Notes: a model not told the origin generated them from the sequence alone. Shown: positions 27,825-39,871, numbered from the stretch's first letter. The stretch is 64,000 nucleotides of DNA from Diplocarpon mali (GCA_024741835.1 JAENRP010000002.1:248001-312000); one strand, 5' to 3'. Made by a program: numbers and translations.

Positions 27825-28585
27825 ATGTCTTCCACCGAGTCAACAAAGCCAGGAGTCTTAACCCTCCACCATCTCAACGTACGCCACTTCTTCTCCCACA
27901 ACATCGTCGCTAAATTTCACAGAACTCCCAATCTCAGCGCATCCTCTGGCTCCTCGAGGAGCTCGCAGTGGAATACCAACTCGAATACAGCATAATCCAC
28001 TACACCCGCGATCCCAAATACCAGCGCGCGCCCCCAGAGCTCGCCTCGATCCACCAGCTCGGCCGATCGCCCACCATCATCACACCCGACGGCCGCGCCA
28101 TTGTCGAGAGCCTGACGATCACCAAGTACCTGCTCCAGACGTACGATGTCCGCCGCAGATTCGCATCAGAAGACTGGATACGGGACGAGACGCTGTGTGC
28201 CTTTTCTAGCTCGAGTCTCTTCCCGCTTGCGACGCAGGAGATGCTGTTCGATATCGCGGTCCGGAATACGCCTCGGCCGTTCAGCTACATCATGAAGCGG
28301 ATCAAGCAAGCGCACGATAGCTTCTACTCGGACGCGGAGTTCCAGAAGGACATGGTATTCTTGGAAAGCGAACTTGGGGCGGGGCAGTGGTTTAATGGGA
28401 GCGAGCTGGGTATGAGTGATTTCGTGCTCAGCTGGCCGCTCGATGTCATCGCGGTGCGGGGGTATGTGGATCTGGAGAAGCAGTATCCAAGGTTGGATGC
28501 TTGGAAACGGAGGAAGGATGAGAGACCGGCGTGGAAGAGTGCGTTGGAGAAGGGGAATGGGTACGACCTGGATAAGCTGGGTTGA
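27825..28585 (+). CDS. Glutathione S-transferase
   Basis: Exons 27825-27878 and 27923-28585 give 238 residues. The thioredoxin-fold N-terminus reads LHHLNNSQSQRILWLLEEL, the fungal GST pattern in which an Asn/Ser near the start of helix 1 contacts glutathione. The segment SPTIITPDGRAIVES (about residues 64-78) carries the cis-Pro and the Glu-Ser pair that bind the gamma-glutamyl group. The helical C-terminal domain follows, including the N-capping motif GSELGMSDF. It conjugates glutathione to electrophiles or reduces peroxides; the family (Gtt1-like) is typical of fungal detoxification. No signal peptide, so cytosolic. The intron is 44 nt, the shortest convincing one here. It lies head-to-head with the dead dehydrogenase. 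Confidence 0.88.
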
Positions 28586-30576
28586 AAGTGGAGTGGGAGA
28601 GAGAGGGAGAGAGAGGGGAAGAGAGGGGGGGAGAGAGAGAGCTTGACGGTGATTTGAGATGTGGAACGCTTCCGATTGCGAGTATCGATCCAAGCTTGCC
28701 GACTACATCAGATCATTGCGCTGCGACTTTCCGCACACACTGACCTTGGTTCGAAGCGCTATGCTATCCCAAACCAGAACGGGCACAGATGGCTCTTCAG
28801 AGGAGATAGGGAAGGTGGAGCGTGGATTACGGCTAGAGTCAGGGCGACGTGGAGGGTTCGGTCTAGGGGATGATATGAAGATGCTTAGGTGTCTGGTATC
28901 TGTGCTCTACTGCGATCATATTGTCGGCACAGTTCGGGACTTGACGCAGCCTGCTGAAGACAACCCAGCCTCGACTTCGGGTCCAGGTGGCACTGCTCAG
29001 ATCCCATGACAACCGCGCTCAGATCTTTGCAGAGATCGCGGCGTACGTTCGCACCTCTGTTCGAGTTTGCACGTCGGTTTTGTGCCGAGTTCGTCTCATG
29101 GGGATTTGCAGTTGAGAGGCATTTGAGAGGCAGTTGAGAGGCAGTTGAGAGAGGCAGATGAAATTGTTGAGTGGTCGCCGAAAGAGTGTTATGCCTGATC
29201 ACAAGAATCCAAGTAACGGTCTGGTCTGCCACTTCTTTTGCTCCATCTTCATTCTTAGTATGATAGCCGGTCCAGCTCTCTCTCTTTTTCGAGGCCGGAG
29301 AGGTGGGCCGGCTGTTGGTGTCTCGGTCTGGTATCGCTTGGTTGTGGACATTTCCCCTGCAATTGGACTCCCTCGCTTCTCCCTCGCTTGCTACTCCCTC
29401 CTTGCTACTCCCTCGCTTGCTTCGGCCCCCTCGCTTGCACGAGGAAAGTAATCAATGCGCCGGTCCGCAGCCAGCGCGAGAGCGAGAGTGCATCTTCTGA
29501 TCGGGCTGCCAGTTTCTGTCCAGTCGGCCGCGCGCGAGACACCTGCATTCCCCGTCGTCGTCGCGACACCACGATCGGAAGATCCAAGACCGACCGTTCG
29601 CCCCCGTCTTCCACCATTATTGACCCTCACAGCCTAAGCGGAAACAAATCTCCATCCGCATTCTCCATGCTGCTCGTCCACTCCCCCCCCCCCCGGCCGA
29701 ACTGCTAGCGATTGCCTTGTCGTTCGAGTCGGTCTTCTACCTCGATGTCGATCCCGTCCCCATGTTTCTGGCCTCGGGCTGGGCGTCTGAGCCCAGCCGG
29801 AACCCGTTCGCGAAACCGCCGTCGAAGAGGCAGTGGGGCACTCCGAACCGTAGCCAGGAGGCATTGGGAGAGGACGCAGAGCTGGCTGTTTGGGCGTTTG
29901 TCGCAGAGGTTGCGTGTGTGGAGGAGCTGGTCAGCGGCGGGCGGCGGAACGAGAGGATGGAGATTTGCGGGAGGGTGCAGAGGGCCTATAGGGAGATCTT
30001 TGGGATGGGGTATGAGAGCTTTGAAGGGTGAATTTGGACTGGGTCATTGGGCGCGACGAGTGGATCGAGACTCTGTCTGGTTCGGTGTCGGATGACTATA
30101 TAGGATGGATCTACTCCCGTATCGATTCTAGCTTTCCATAGGCATCTCTTCCGCCATCTTGTCTTTTCAAATCTTGTCGAGCCAGCAGCTCTCCTCTACT
30201 ACTCTTGTTCTCTCTGCAGCCCTCCGCCATGCTCCAGCCAAACTAGCCTTAGCCATCCGCTTTCGTGCCTCTCGGGGCGCCAGAGGGTGCGATCGTGCCG
30301 CTGTCGAGAATCCGATCGCCGCGAGGAAAAACGGACGTTGTTGATTGTGCCACTGCTGCCGACTAGCAGGGTGCTGTCGACGATGGTATGACGATCATCT
30401 TGACGGGCCATGATTACTCTCACGTTTCCATCTCACTCGGAGACAGGTACCGACTTCGCCAAGGCCTCTGTTCTTTCACACGCCGACTTGCAGCCACGCA
30501 GAGCGCGCGGTATCACCTGTTAATGGCATTGATACAGCGTCAAGATGTGCAGAGCGAGCCCTACTTCAGAAAATAG

Positions 30577-30735
30577 TGGGAAGAACAAGGGAGGTTGGTG
30601 GTATGTAGCAAGGATGTGATTCCACGGGGGAAACGTGCTGCAGAAAGTAATATACATCCACGTCGTTTCCTACGCCTGAGGCCTCTGCTGACTGTTCCGC
30701 GCTAGTAACGCATATTTTATACTCCGAGTCCATCC
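30577..30735. repeat. Dispersed repeat family C, copy 2
   Basis: Counterpart of 25668-25830, same orientation; see that entry for shared words. Diverged by substitutions and small indels. Confidence 0.6.
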
Positions 30736-31227
30736 CTCTACCGTTGCGCATGTCGATGCAACCCTTCCCCATCGCTTGGCCCAAACTCCAGCACGGGCTT
30801 GCACACCTCGGTTTCTTGCGCCCCTGGTTGTCACCAAGAGAAAAGGAAAAGAAAGCGGAGCGAAGGAAACGGCTTCTTCTGAAAAGGTGTTGGAGAGTAG
30901 CAGCGAAGTCGTGTTCCACCACCACAGCGGAAGGCTGGCAAACGTCTCGACGGTAGCGAATTGCAGAGTCACGAGTAACAAGCTGCTCTGCGTGTCTCGC
31001 GGGTAATGTGTGAGCTTGCATCCTTCAGCGCCGAGTATCGCCGCAAATCCGAACCGAAGTCCAAGCCTGCCGGAGATGTTGGCCGGCAAACCATCCGACA
31101 GAGACTGACGTCGAAACAGCTGTGAACCGATACCCTTCCGTACCTCGGTCGACACAGAGGCTCTCAAGTAGATCTAGGGAGAGGAGATGCTACCCGGAGG
31201 ATGGGTATCTTTAGCTCTAGGAGGATA

Positions 31228-31416
31228 GGAGTCTGTTGGTATCACATCAGGTGTTTGTGTGCACAGGACGCTTCTCGGATACGTTGGATGATATTCGAGT
31301 GTAAAAGCTTGCCCTCGATGCTACTCCTCGAGAGCGTAGAGTAAATACAGTAGCTGTCAAGCCTTCCTTGTCATGTTACTGATCACATGACCGTTGATCA
31401 TATGACCTGTATGCCG
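31228..31416. repeat. Dispersed repeat family A, copy 2
   Basis: Counterpart of 12107-12278, same orientation. This copy has an extra gatcacatgacc-type duplication near 31380-31405. An 18-A run lies about 135 bp downstream. Confidence 0.75.
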
Positions 31417-31716
31417 ACCGAGTCCTACAGTGCCAGATAAGTTACAAGTAATGTAATACGTTAGACGGGTCCACCGCGTAGGGCTGGGACTCCCGGTACG
31501 ACTATCCTCCTTGGCATTATGAATATTCCTTGAAGACAAGGAGAATTAGGTAAAAAAAAAAAAAAAAAACACTTCAGGAGCTCAGGAGAGACAAGTCAGC
31601 CCGGCTCTCGAAATTTGAGGGGAGAACACTTTCACCTCTCAACGTGAAACGACTATCCTAGAGCCTAAAAGCGATGTGACTCTCCCCGTCCTCCGAATGG
31701 CTACGGCCCCAGATCA

Positions 31717-33001
31717 TACTTAGTATATGCCCGAAATAATGTACAAGTGCTGTCTATGCGTAATTCTACCGGTTTCCATTAATAGGGCTTATATATAAGG
31801 GGTATAGCCAATGATTTATCTATAATAATTCGCCGCTTTTTGCATTGAAAATTAACGCTTTTAATATGGATTCTTCATTTAGTATACCGACTCTAAAGAC
31901 ACTTATAAAACAGACCTCTTATAACAAATGAGTATGCTATTAGACTCTTTATTTTAATACCGATTGGACTTAAGATTAGATCGCCCTTTAATTGAACCTT
32001 ACTTAACGTTAAGTTTAGTACGCTTTATAGACTCGATTGACTCCTTAATATTATCTTCAAAGCTATAAAGCTCACTTAAATACTCTATAATGAAAATACC
32101 TTATTTAATAGGTTATAGCCTTAAGAGTAAATTGATATACTCCTTAGGCTGATATTCCTTCGATTCTTTATTAAAACGTCGGCTTCTACGCTATTCGTAC
32201 AGCTTTTAAGAAGGAAGGCTTCGTTCGACGAATTGCTTGTCGAAAACCAGTCCTTATATATACGAATCAGATCTCTCGACTTCAATAGGCTATTAAGTAT
32301 AAGGATTGGACTAAAGAGCAATAGTTTTCAATCTTATAAAGTAATAAAACGTAGGTTAATCTTAGGAAATATATAAAGGAATAGATTATATAAGAAATCG
32401 GGTCTTAAGAAGAATATTACCCTAATTGTATTAAGGATTAATATTAAAGGAAGATCGGATAGATATTTTAAAGAATAATATTAGGGAAATATAGTTAGCA
32501 TTAAGGGTTATTTTAAGAAAAGGATTAGGAAACGATAAATGAAGGTTCGTACTCTAGAATTATTATTTTAAAGGTTTAAGAGATTTTATAGCAATATCCT
32601 AAGCTTAAATTCCAATAGGATAATATAAAAGGGCATACTTCTAAATATACTTAATCGGTATTTAAAGCAATTAGGATTACTCTTATCTTTTGGCCTACAA
32701 ATTCTCCTAATTTGAACCCAATTAAGATAGTATAAGATAAAATGAAAGATTATATTAAAGGTAAATATTTAAAGGTTTATCAATCCTATAAGAGACTATA
32801 TAAAGCTATAAAAGAAGCGTAGGAATCGATAACAATTGAAAGGATTAGAGAATTAATTAGGGAAATGCTAAAAAGATATAAAGCTATAATCGCAGTAGGA
32901 GGAGGCTATATAAAATATTAAGGAAATTGTAAAAGTAGCATTGCCAAGTATCTAGTATGCACGGCCTAGAATTGTACATTATTTACCTATGATACTAAGT
33001 A
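31717..33001 (+). mobile_element. Tc1/mariner-type DNA transposon, RIP-inactivated
   Basis: A 1285-bp AT-rich element with a TA at each end and imperfect inverted ends starting CTTAGTAT and sharing AAATAATGTACA about 12 bases further in. The plus strand encodes a broken DDE transposase. Near the C-terminus FWPTNSPNLNPIKIV, DKMKDYIKGKY and a GGGYIKY end match the Tc1 pattern (SPDLNPIE...GG..KY). Stops (TAG/TAA) interrupt it at positions where Trp and Gln are conserved, for example after NPIKIV and in EA-stop-ES. Against its short relative at 36266-36518, this copy has T for C and A for G at many sites, the mark of repeat-induced point mutation. It cannot make transposase. Confidence 0.9.
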
Positions 33002-33605
33002 TGATATTATAGTTTGGGAGGTACTCAGCTAAGGCGAAGGTAGATGGCACGTTGAAGTCAAAGCAGCCAAGTGCCAGAGATTAATAGACCTCACCGGAAT
33101 CCGAAGGGTTGGGTGTTCTCAAACGCCTGCGACGGAAACCAGTCAGCCAGAGGTCGCACACTCACTCTCCTCAGCCGGGCTGCGAACGAGGACCTTTGAT
33201 TCCTCAGGTCGGTGGGTTTTCGATGGGTCAAAGTCAATGTCGTGGATATGCCCAGACTCACAGCCCACGAGAAAGGGGAGTGCTAGGTCTTGGTATTCTT
33301 CGTCGCAGGTGAAACAAGCAAGGGCTGGAAGTACAACTTGCCTTGGGAGCGTCGTGATGCCGTGGACAAGGTGTTACGAACCACTCGTGGGAGGTTTTGT
33401 TCGGCCTACTGTGAAGTATATAAACAAGCACTCTCGCGCGCTGGTGTCGCTGCTCCACGCCTCTTTTGTCGTTCATCCTCGGTCGAAGCGATCTTGCCTC
33501 TAGCCAACTTTTACAACCAACTCTTACAACCATCTTCTACAACCATCTCTTACAACCATCTCTTACACCAAATCCTAGCCTCATATCCACTCGCCTTCTC
33601 TCAAG
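33002..33605. promoter_or_regulatory. Upstream region of the cysteine-rich secreted gene
   Basis: 600 bp between the transposon and the gene. A TATA-like gtatataaac lies at about 33416-33425, some 180 bp before the ATG. The leader (about 33505-33575) has a short tandem pattern of the form cttacaaccat, pyrimidine/A-rich as in strongly expressed fungal genes. Confidence 0.5.
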
Positions 33606-33872
33606 ATGCAGTTCAACCTCTTGACTACGGCCACCCTCCTGGCTCTAGCATCTCTGTCCATGGCAGAAACCTGCATCTCACGACCAACGCATGAGGGTAC
33701 CTGTCGAGCCGTACAAGGTAAAAAAGTGACCGTTTGCAGATCAGGGTGGGATTTTTGTACAAATGGAGCCCAGACAGTTGACAATCAGGCTGAAAATGCC
33801 AACTACGCCTCCTGCGCTAATAAGGGTGCTGGTGCTGCCTGCACGCACAATGTCTGCTGCGTTGCGAACTAG
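33606..33872 (+). CDS. Small secreted eight-cysteine protein
   Basis: A single exon of 88 residues. Residues 1-20 form a signal peptide ending ALASLSMA, leaving about 68 mature residues. Eight cysteines have spacing x9, x10, x6, x18, x8, x4 and an adjacent pair near the C-terminus (VCCVAN), enough for four disulfides. It is not a hydrophobin, since the CC pairs are not placed as in that family. A paralogue with the same signal and spacing lies at 334-642 but is frame-disrupted. Homologues are unknown to me; similar small cysteine-rich proteins in fungi act as effectors, antimicrobial peptides or wall components. It sits 600 bp from a RIP-mutated transposon. Confidence 0.78.
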   Translation: MQFNLLTTATLLALASLSMAETCISRPTHEGTCRAVQGKKVTVCRSGWDFCTNGAQTVDNQAENANYASCANKGAGAACTHNVCCVAN

Positions 33873-34769
33873 TATGGGTCTGGTAGAAGGACGATTGAGA
33901 ACCATCGCGCTCGAAGATGCCTGGCTGTGTCTTCGAGCATTGCACCGGCGGCAAGGGGATGGGAACGGAGGTCATAGAGTGCATTATTGAATAAAGTCAT
34001 ACCATCCGGTCCTGAGCTGCGAGATCTGGTGCGGGCATGTCCATTCCTACGTGAGACGTGATGTCTGCTTGATGCTAGACTCGACATCACCACTCACCTA
34101 CTCGGGAGTGAGTGATTCAGTGATCACATGATAGATCCTCCAGAAGAGCCATCTTTCTTGAACAGGTAAGCTGAGTTCAGATCCATAAGCAGATCGAGAA
34201 CTCGAACATTCTTTTATCATGTAAATGGGGGGCGATGATTCTAAAGATGTTGAATTGATCCTTTTTTCTTGTAGAAAGGATCTAGAGTACTCAAAGCTCT
34301 TCAGCTCGCTAAGAGTAAGTACTGCCACTACTCGCAAACATACAACTAACCGAAGTCGTATACGTCGTAGCTGAACACGACTTACGTGGCTATTCTCTTC
34401 CGCTCGATCGGGGATTTAGACATAATACTAGTATTGTACCTATGGACGTCTCGGATATACCACTCTCTCCTCGTCGGCACTAGTTGGTGATGCTCGTGTA
34501 ATCATTTACATATGCTTTCGTTTGCGCCAATAAATATTCCGATGCCACGTAGCCACCGTAGACATCAAGCGAGGCGACTCACCAGCGCGACGTCTCCTAC
34601 GAACCAGCAGGCTCTTGAGATTCGGTCGAAAGAATCTGCAGAGCCGCGATGGAGTCCTTGCGACTGCGACATGATCAACCCCGAATCGGGTAAAGCGAGC
34701 ACTTTTTGAACGCTTCGGAACGATTCTACGTCTACGAATACCCTCTACTTTCGGCTTCCCCTTGCGCAC

Positions 34770-35095
34770 TCTAGGAGTGTTCAAGTCAACGCCTACAACC
34801 GGAGGAAAGGCTTGACAAAGGATACGCAGGCGGAAAGGACGGGATGTGTATGTGAGGAGGAGGAGGAGGGAAGGGGGTACGTCTCGGAACATTTTAAAAA
34901 GTCCATGAGAAGGGTCACGATCGAGAGCGGCCGCCGACTAGCAACGGCCTCGATGTAAAAAAATGAATAGCCGCCATCGGCGTAAGGGCTTGTCTTACGA
35001 TAGGAGCCCAAGGCAACTTTATCAAGGCGCCTTCCGAGGATATACTCGCCCGAGACCTCGAGGGAACAACTCTCGACTGAGGTACAAGCCAGACG
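34770..35095. repeat. Dispersed repeat family B, copy 2
   Basis: Counterpart of 13680-14015. The clearest block is 34987-35093. It ends about 70 bp before a Tc1/mariner remnant. Confidence 0.6.
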
Positions 35096-35163
35096 CGTCT
35101 CCCAGCAGCCGGAAACCACGGGTATGATGGGCTGGACACTACACCGCAAGGGGTTTCTCATGC

Positions 35164-35620
35164 TACTTCGTATCGTGGGTCATTGTTCCGTGATTCCAGG
35201 CCGTGCTCGATACTTGGCGGTGCTGCTTTCATTCTCTGCACTGGTATTCGGTATACGCTCCTCCAGCTTCCCTTACTTGCCTTGTCTCCTACTAGCATTT
35301 CCTGAATCTACCCTCTACGCATTGAGCCTGGTCTGGAGGGAGATCCAACTGAAAGGCACTCTCGTTTGAAGTGAAACCCGCGTTGAGATAGAGCGTATCA
35401 TAGCATGATCGTTCGTCCTAAGAAGTGTGTCGTCCGGGAGTCTTTGCGGAGGTATGCTGAGTACGGGTGCTGTAACTGAAGCGTTGATTTCAGTATTAAA
35501 TCGGCGAATTAGCATTGTTATATCATGGGTAGTATCCCCTATTCAAAGCCCCTGTCGATGGAAACCTTTATAACCGCGCACAGACTGCGTTGATGGAATA
35601 ATTACCACTCGTACCAAGGA
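35164..35620 (-). mobile_element. Internally deleted Tc1/mariner relative
   Basis: About 457 bp. Both ends match the ends of the 36266-36518 element (tacttcgtatcgtgggt at the left, gcacagactgcg...gtaccaagg at the right), so it is oriented opposite to the full-length copy. Read on the minus strand, the middle matches the 3' end of the transposase region (ggaaatgct... followed by ggaggagcgtata against ggaggaggctata in the full copy). It is much GC-richer than the full copy, so it was not hit by RIP to the same extent or belongs to another subfamily. Confidence 0.7.
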
Positions 35621-36265
35621 GTTTTCTCTTGTACCTGATCCGACTATAGCGTTTCCCGCTCGTGCTACATGGTTTAGAAGTAGTATAGCATATTGGAGGA
35701 GAAACAACCATAGCCATCTGTACATTATATCGCAGGCTGCTGCTACTCGCTTGGCTTAGATAGAAATGTGTACATGGCTTCCTGCGTTCCCTCCTCTACA
35801 TCCGAGATCTACGTAGTAGAGTTCTCTTCTCTCTTCATGCCTTCACCACTGGTAATATTACGCTTCACCCCCTTCGGACTCGGCTATGCGCCCTGCGTGG
35901 GACTCCGTCACATTTTCACTATTTACATATGTACATATGCATGAGAAGGCAAAGTCAGTCGTAATTCAAGTAATACTTGGCCGTAGAAGAATAGCCGCGG
36001 CGGCTGTATTTCGAGACTACGAGTATTACTTCAATCAGCTATATCCTTAGAAGGGGTCATCGCGATAGACCCAAACCAATCAATCCCCATAGGACCGGGG
36101 ACCACTGGCAGGATTAGGGGGCGTGGGGTAATCATACAAGTTGTCCTTAATTTCTATGCCCAAGACGCTGTCAGTACGTCTAGTGACACTTAATAAGCCC
36201 TGGGACGCTCCTTTAATATAGAACGCTATTTCTATTGAACTCTATACAAACGCGGCTGGACTGTG

Positions 36266-36518
36266 TACTTAGTATCATGGGTAAATAATGTACAATTCTA
36301 GGCCGTGCACACTAGATACTTGGCAATGCTGCTTTTATTCTTTTCTCTAGTATTTTATATACAATCCATAGTAAAAGTGTTGATTTTCAGTGCAGAAAGC
36401 GGCGAATCGTCATAGATAAATCATTGGCTATACCCCCTGTATATGAGCCCTGTTAATGGAAACCGGTAGAATTACGCACAGACAGCACTTGTACATTATT
36501 TCGGGCATGTACTAAGTA
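36266..36518 (-). mobile_element. MITE derived from the Tc1/mariner element
   Basis: A 253-bp copy bounded by TA and the same inverted ends (CTTAGTAT at the left, ACTAAG at the right). Its two halves correspond to the first 125 bp or so and the last 100 bp or so of 31717-33001, in reverse orientation, joined by a deletion that removes the transposase. It is close to the full copy apart from C/T and G/A differences. Confidence 0.88.
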
Positions 36519-37491
36519 TACCAGCGTTGAGCGCATTGCCATCCTTGATTTGAGAGATCCCGACTCCCTGCGCGTTGGGATGCACCAAGTGCGACTTGCA
36601 TCGAGCAGCAACGCGTAGTCGAGGCATGCGGTCGACGCGACCTAAATATTCGAGGGATGGGAAGCGTTCGGCCGTCTACTCATACTTTGTCGCGAGGCTT
36701 AAAATAGACGCCACCTGAAAGTATATTGAACATCGACCTTGCAAACTCACCGTGATCCTTGCCCGAGATGTGGTGTTTGTTGACGGGCGAAGAAGTAACA
36801 CGTAGAGGATTCCGAGCTGCAAACACCCGTACACCAACCTTGGGAGTACGTGAATGTGATGTCTGTTGGACCTGCGACAAATGACTTGTATCCTGAAACC
36901 GAGCCCCGACCTCATGAATTCTCCGTGCGGAGCAGACGCGGCTCGAACTTCTCCTTGGGCCTCGGGGTCGTGCAGGGGTCGAGATCATTCATTCATTCCC
37001 TCAACCAGTTGCGCTCGCAGATGTCGACGTAGAGACACGTGATGGGATACCACCCACCTCTCATTCATGTGTATTGTGTCGATTCCTCCAACGTCGCTGT
37101 ACAACTTCGCCGGCAACCTCACGATCAAGCACCTCGTTCCCCCTCCTCGACAATCTGCCTTTGAGCTATAGTCGAATCGCCGAGGTCGATATTCATGATG
37201 GCTGAACCAACTCACCCGTCCCTCTCCACTGGGCAAGCTTTAAGCTCGGTCGACTCCTCCCCCCCCCCCACAAACAAGTGCGACCCGCGACGTTCCAGGG
37301 CATCCTTCCGAGTCATCCTTCTACTTGGCACCGGTGAATTCCAGCTCTCGTCACCATCAAGCCACCACCTCGAAAAAAGCGAAAAACGCACGGTGCTACG
37401 ACATAGTATAGGAATGTGATCTCCTCGTCCTTCTTAAGCTGTCCCCACGATCCACACGGTCTATCGAGAGTCCTGCTCTCTTGTCCGCAGA

Positions 37492-39463
37492 ATGCCGTCT
37501 GACGCCCTACCGTCGCAGAAGCTCGGTCAGAAGCCCGGTCTGCTTTCCCTGGCCAAGAAGAGGGCGACGAGAGGTTTCCTGATTTCGAGTCTGCTCCTCT
37601 GTCTCTGTTTTCTGTTCTTGCGGAGTGGCTTCGGAAAGCCGAACCTGGCGTTCAACTACGTGCCCATCCCAATTCGACCAGAGAGACATCCCTCAGAAAC
37701 GCTGATCCGTCTACCGCACAAGAGCCCGCGGAAGATCCCGAAGATACAACATGCGCCGGTGAGGGAGACTGCGAGGGAGAAGAGAATCCGGGAGAGCAGG
37801 CTGGAAGAGGTTCGCAATGCTTTCTTGCATAGCTGGAATGGCTACAAAGAGGAAGCCTGGGCCCAGGACGAACTGAAGCCGATCACTGGAGGCTTCAAGA
37901 CGCCCTTCTGCGGATGGGCTGCGACGATGGTAGATAGCCTAGACACTCTGTGGATAATGGGCCTCAAGAAGGAGTTCGAGTTGTCTCTGCTCGAGTTGAA
38001 GAAGGTCGATTTCACGAACAAGGAGGACTGTCAGATCAACCTTTTCGAGACTACGATCCGCCACCTCGGGGGACTGCTCTCCGCGTGGGATCTGAGTGGT
38101 GGTTCCTACCCCATCTTGATCGAAAAGGCCGTCGAGTTGGCGGAGGTGCTGTACACGGCCTTTGACACCCCAAACAGAATGCCCTCGCCACATTATACCT
38201 GGTCTGCGTAAGTGAACTGTCCAGCTCCAAATCGCAGTACCTGCTAACCAGGGCAGCACGGATCCGAACCGCCATGATCATCTCCCCAGCGGGTCCGTCT
38301 GTCTTGCGGTCCTGGGCTCCCTCTCCCTTGAGTTCACACGGCTCGCGCAGATCACGGGCAATGACAAGTATTACGATGCGGTCCAGAGGGTCATGGACGA
38401 GCTCGAAAAATGGCAGGACAACACTGGGCTCCCGGGAATGTGGCCTGCCATGGTCAAGTCAAACTTCTACAACGAGAGCATCCTTCTGGGCTCCCCAAGT
38501 GTAGGATCACGCGAACAGTATACCTTGGGAGCTCTGGCAGACTCGGCCTACGAGTACCTGCCGAAGCAGTTTATGCTCCTCGGCGGCCAGATGAAATCCT
38601 ACCGGAATATGTATGAAAAGTTCATCAAGACGGCCAAGGAAAACCTGTTCTTCAGACCCATGACGGTCAACGATGAAGACATCCTCATTTCTGGAAACGT
38701 CGACCTGGCAGTAGGGGGCCGGCCAGAGTTCAAGGCAGAGCTCCAACACCTGACATGTTTTGCTGGTGGGATGCTCGCCATAGCAGGGAAGATCTTCAAT
38801 CGGCCGGAGGATGTGGTCGATGGCGGGAAACTGGCCGATGGCTGTGTATGGGCATATAAAAACACGGTCACTGGTATCATGCCTGAGACCTTTCTCGCTG
38901 TGCCCTGCGCGAACACGACGAGCTGTCAGTGGGATTCGAAGGAGTGGTTTCAGGCCATCCAGAGCTCTGGCGACGAGATGGAAATCCGGAAAAAGATCAA
39001 ATCAGAGTCGCTCTCTCCGGGATTTGTAAACGTGAGAGATGCTCGGTACTTGCTGAGGTAAACAGAACCTCCCATCCTATCCATTGTCGCCAGCTGACCA
39101 GTTTTAGACCCGAGGCGATCGAATCAGTCTTCATCATGCATCGCATCACCGCCAACCCGTACTGGCGAGAGAGCGGCTGGAACATGTTCAAAGCCATTCA
39201 AGCACATACCGTGACCAAACTAGCCCACTCCGCTGTCAGCGATGTGCTGAAAGGAGCTCCAGACCAGCTTGACGAGATGGAGAGCTTTTGGCTGGCTGAG
39301 ACGCTGAAGTACTTTTACTTGCTGTATAGCGAGAACCATGTCGTGGATTTGGACGAATACGTCTTGTAAGTCCTTCTGCGTCTCTTGTCGTTCAAATGGG
39401 AGAACGACCGGGCTGACTGAATGCAGAAATACCGAGGCCCATCCTCTCCGGAGGCCGAGATGA
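37492..39463 (+). CDS. Class I alpha-1,2-mannosidase, GH47
   Basis: Exons 37492-38207, 38257-39057, 39108-39365 and 39427-39463 give 603 residues. A type II membrane anchor lies at about residues 24-44 (GFLISSLLLCLCFLFL), then a basic stem, then the GH47 catalytic domain from about residue 105. Family blocks seen: GGFKTPFCGWAATMVDSLDT, DPNRHDHLPSGS, LGALADSAYEYLPKQ, FVNVRDARYLLRPEAIES and LAETLKYFYLLY. It trims alpha-1,2-mannose from N-glycans in the ER or Golgi, needing Ca2+ and acting by inversion. The last exon has just 12 codons. Fungal genomes carry several paralogues, so ER or Golgi placement cannot be fixed from sequence alone. Confidence 0.93.
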
Positions 39464-39862
39464 GGGACGCTGTATCTGAATTTTAAGCATGGGCTGGAGT
39501 TTTGGGTGGGTGTGTATCAGTAAAGGTATAGAGTAGCATCTGCATAGCGATAATCTATCGACTTGTTTCCACCAAGGAGCCTGGTTCTCCTGCAACAGCT
39601 CCTACCACTGCGTGATGCCTTTGGTCTCGTTGGAAATGATCATCTCGGCTAAGTCTCACGGAACCCGAATCATCGAGACAGGAACACAGGTACCAGGGGA
39701 GGTAGGGGGCGAGGGGAAAGCGGGAAATGATCCTGGGCTGGTCTCGAGTGTCGCTCAACCTGCAGAGGCAGAGACGCAAGCTGGACGGGGATGTGTCTGC
39801 ACGTCCTGGGCCGCAACACAACTCTTCCTGGTCGAGAGATCGCCTGAGCCAGCGCCGGGGGG

Positions 39863-39871
39863 NNNNNNNNN
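39863..39871. other. Assembly gap (N run)
   Basis: Nine undetermined bases following a G run in non-coding DNA. Confidence 0.99.

Larger units (their letters stand above)
28586..31716. other. Gene-poor stretch with repeats
   Basis: 3.1 kb. Directly after the GST stop is a GA-rich simple run (28587-28642). A plus-strand frame ending at 30031, about 105-110 codons long, looks more protein-like than its surroundings (acidic, helix-prone) but has no ATG in a sensible place and no recognised domain; it could be a gene fragment. Dispersed repeats of families C (30577-30735) and A (31228-31416) and an 18-A run (31552-31569) lie in the right half, leading into the transposon. Confidence 0.45.
33873..37491. 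other. Repeat-bearing gene-poor stretch
   Basis: 3.6 kb with no supported gene. It contains dispersed repeat family B (34770-35095), two shortened relatives of the Tc1/mariner element (35164-35620 and 36266-36518) and diverged AT-richer DNA. The final 250 bp or so before 37492 should be the GH47 promoter and leader; a 10-C run sits near 37260. Confidence 0.55.
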
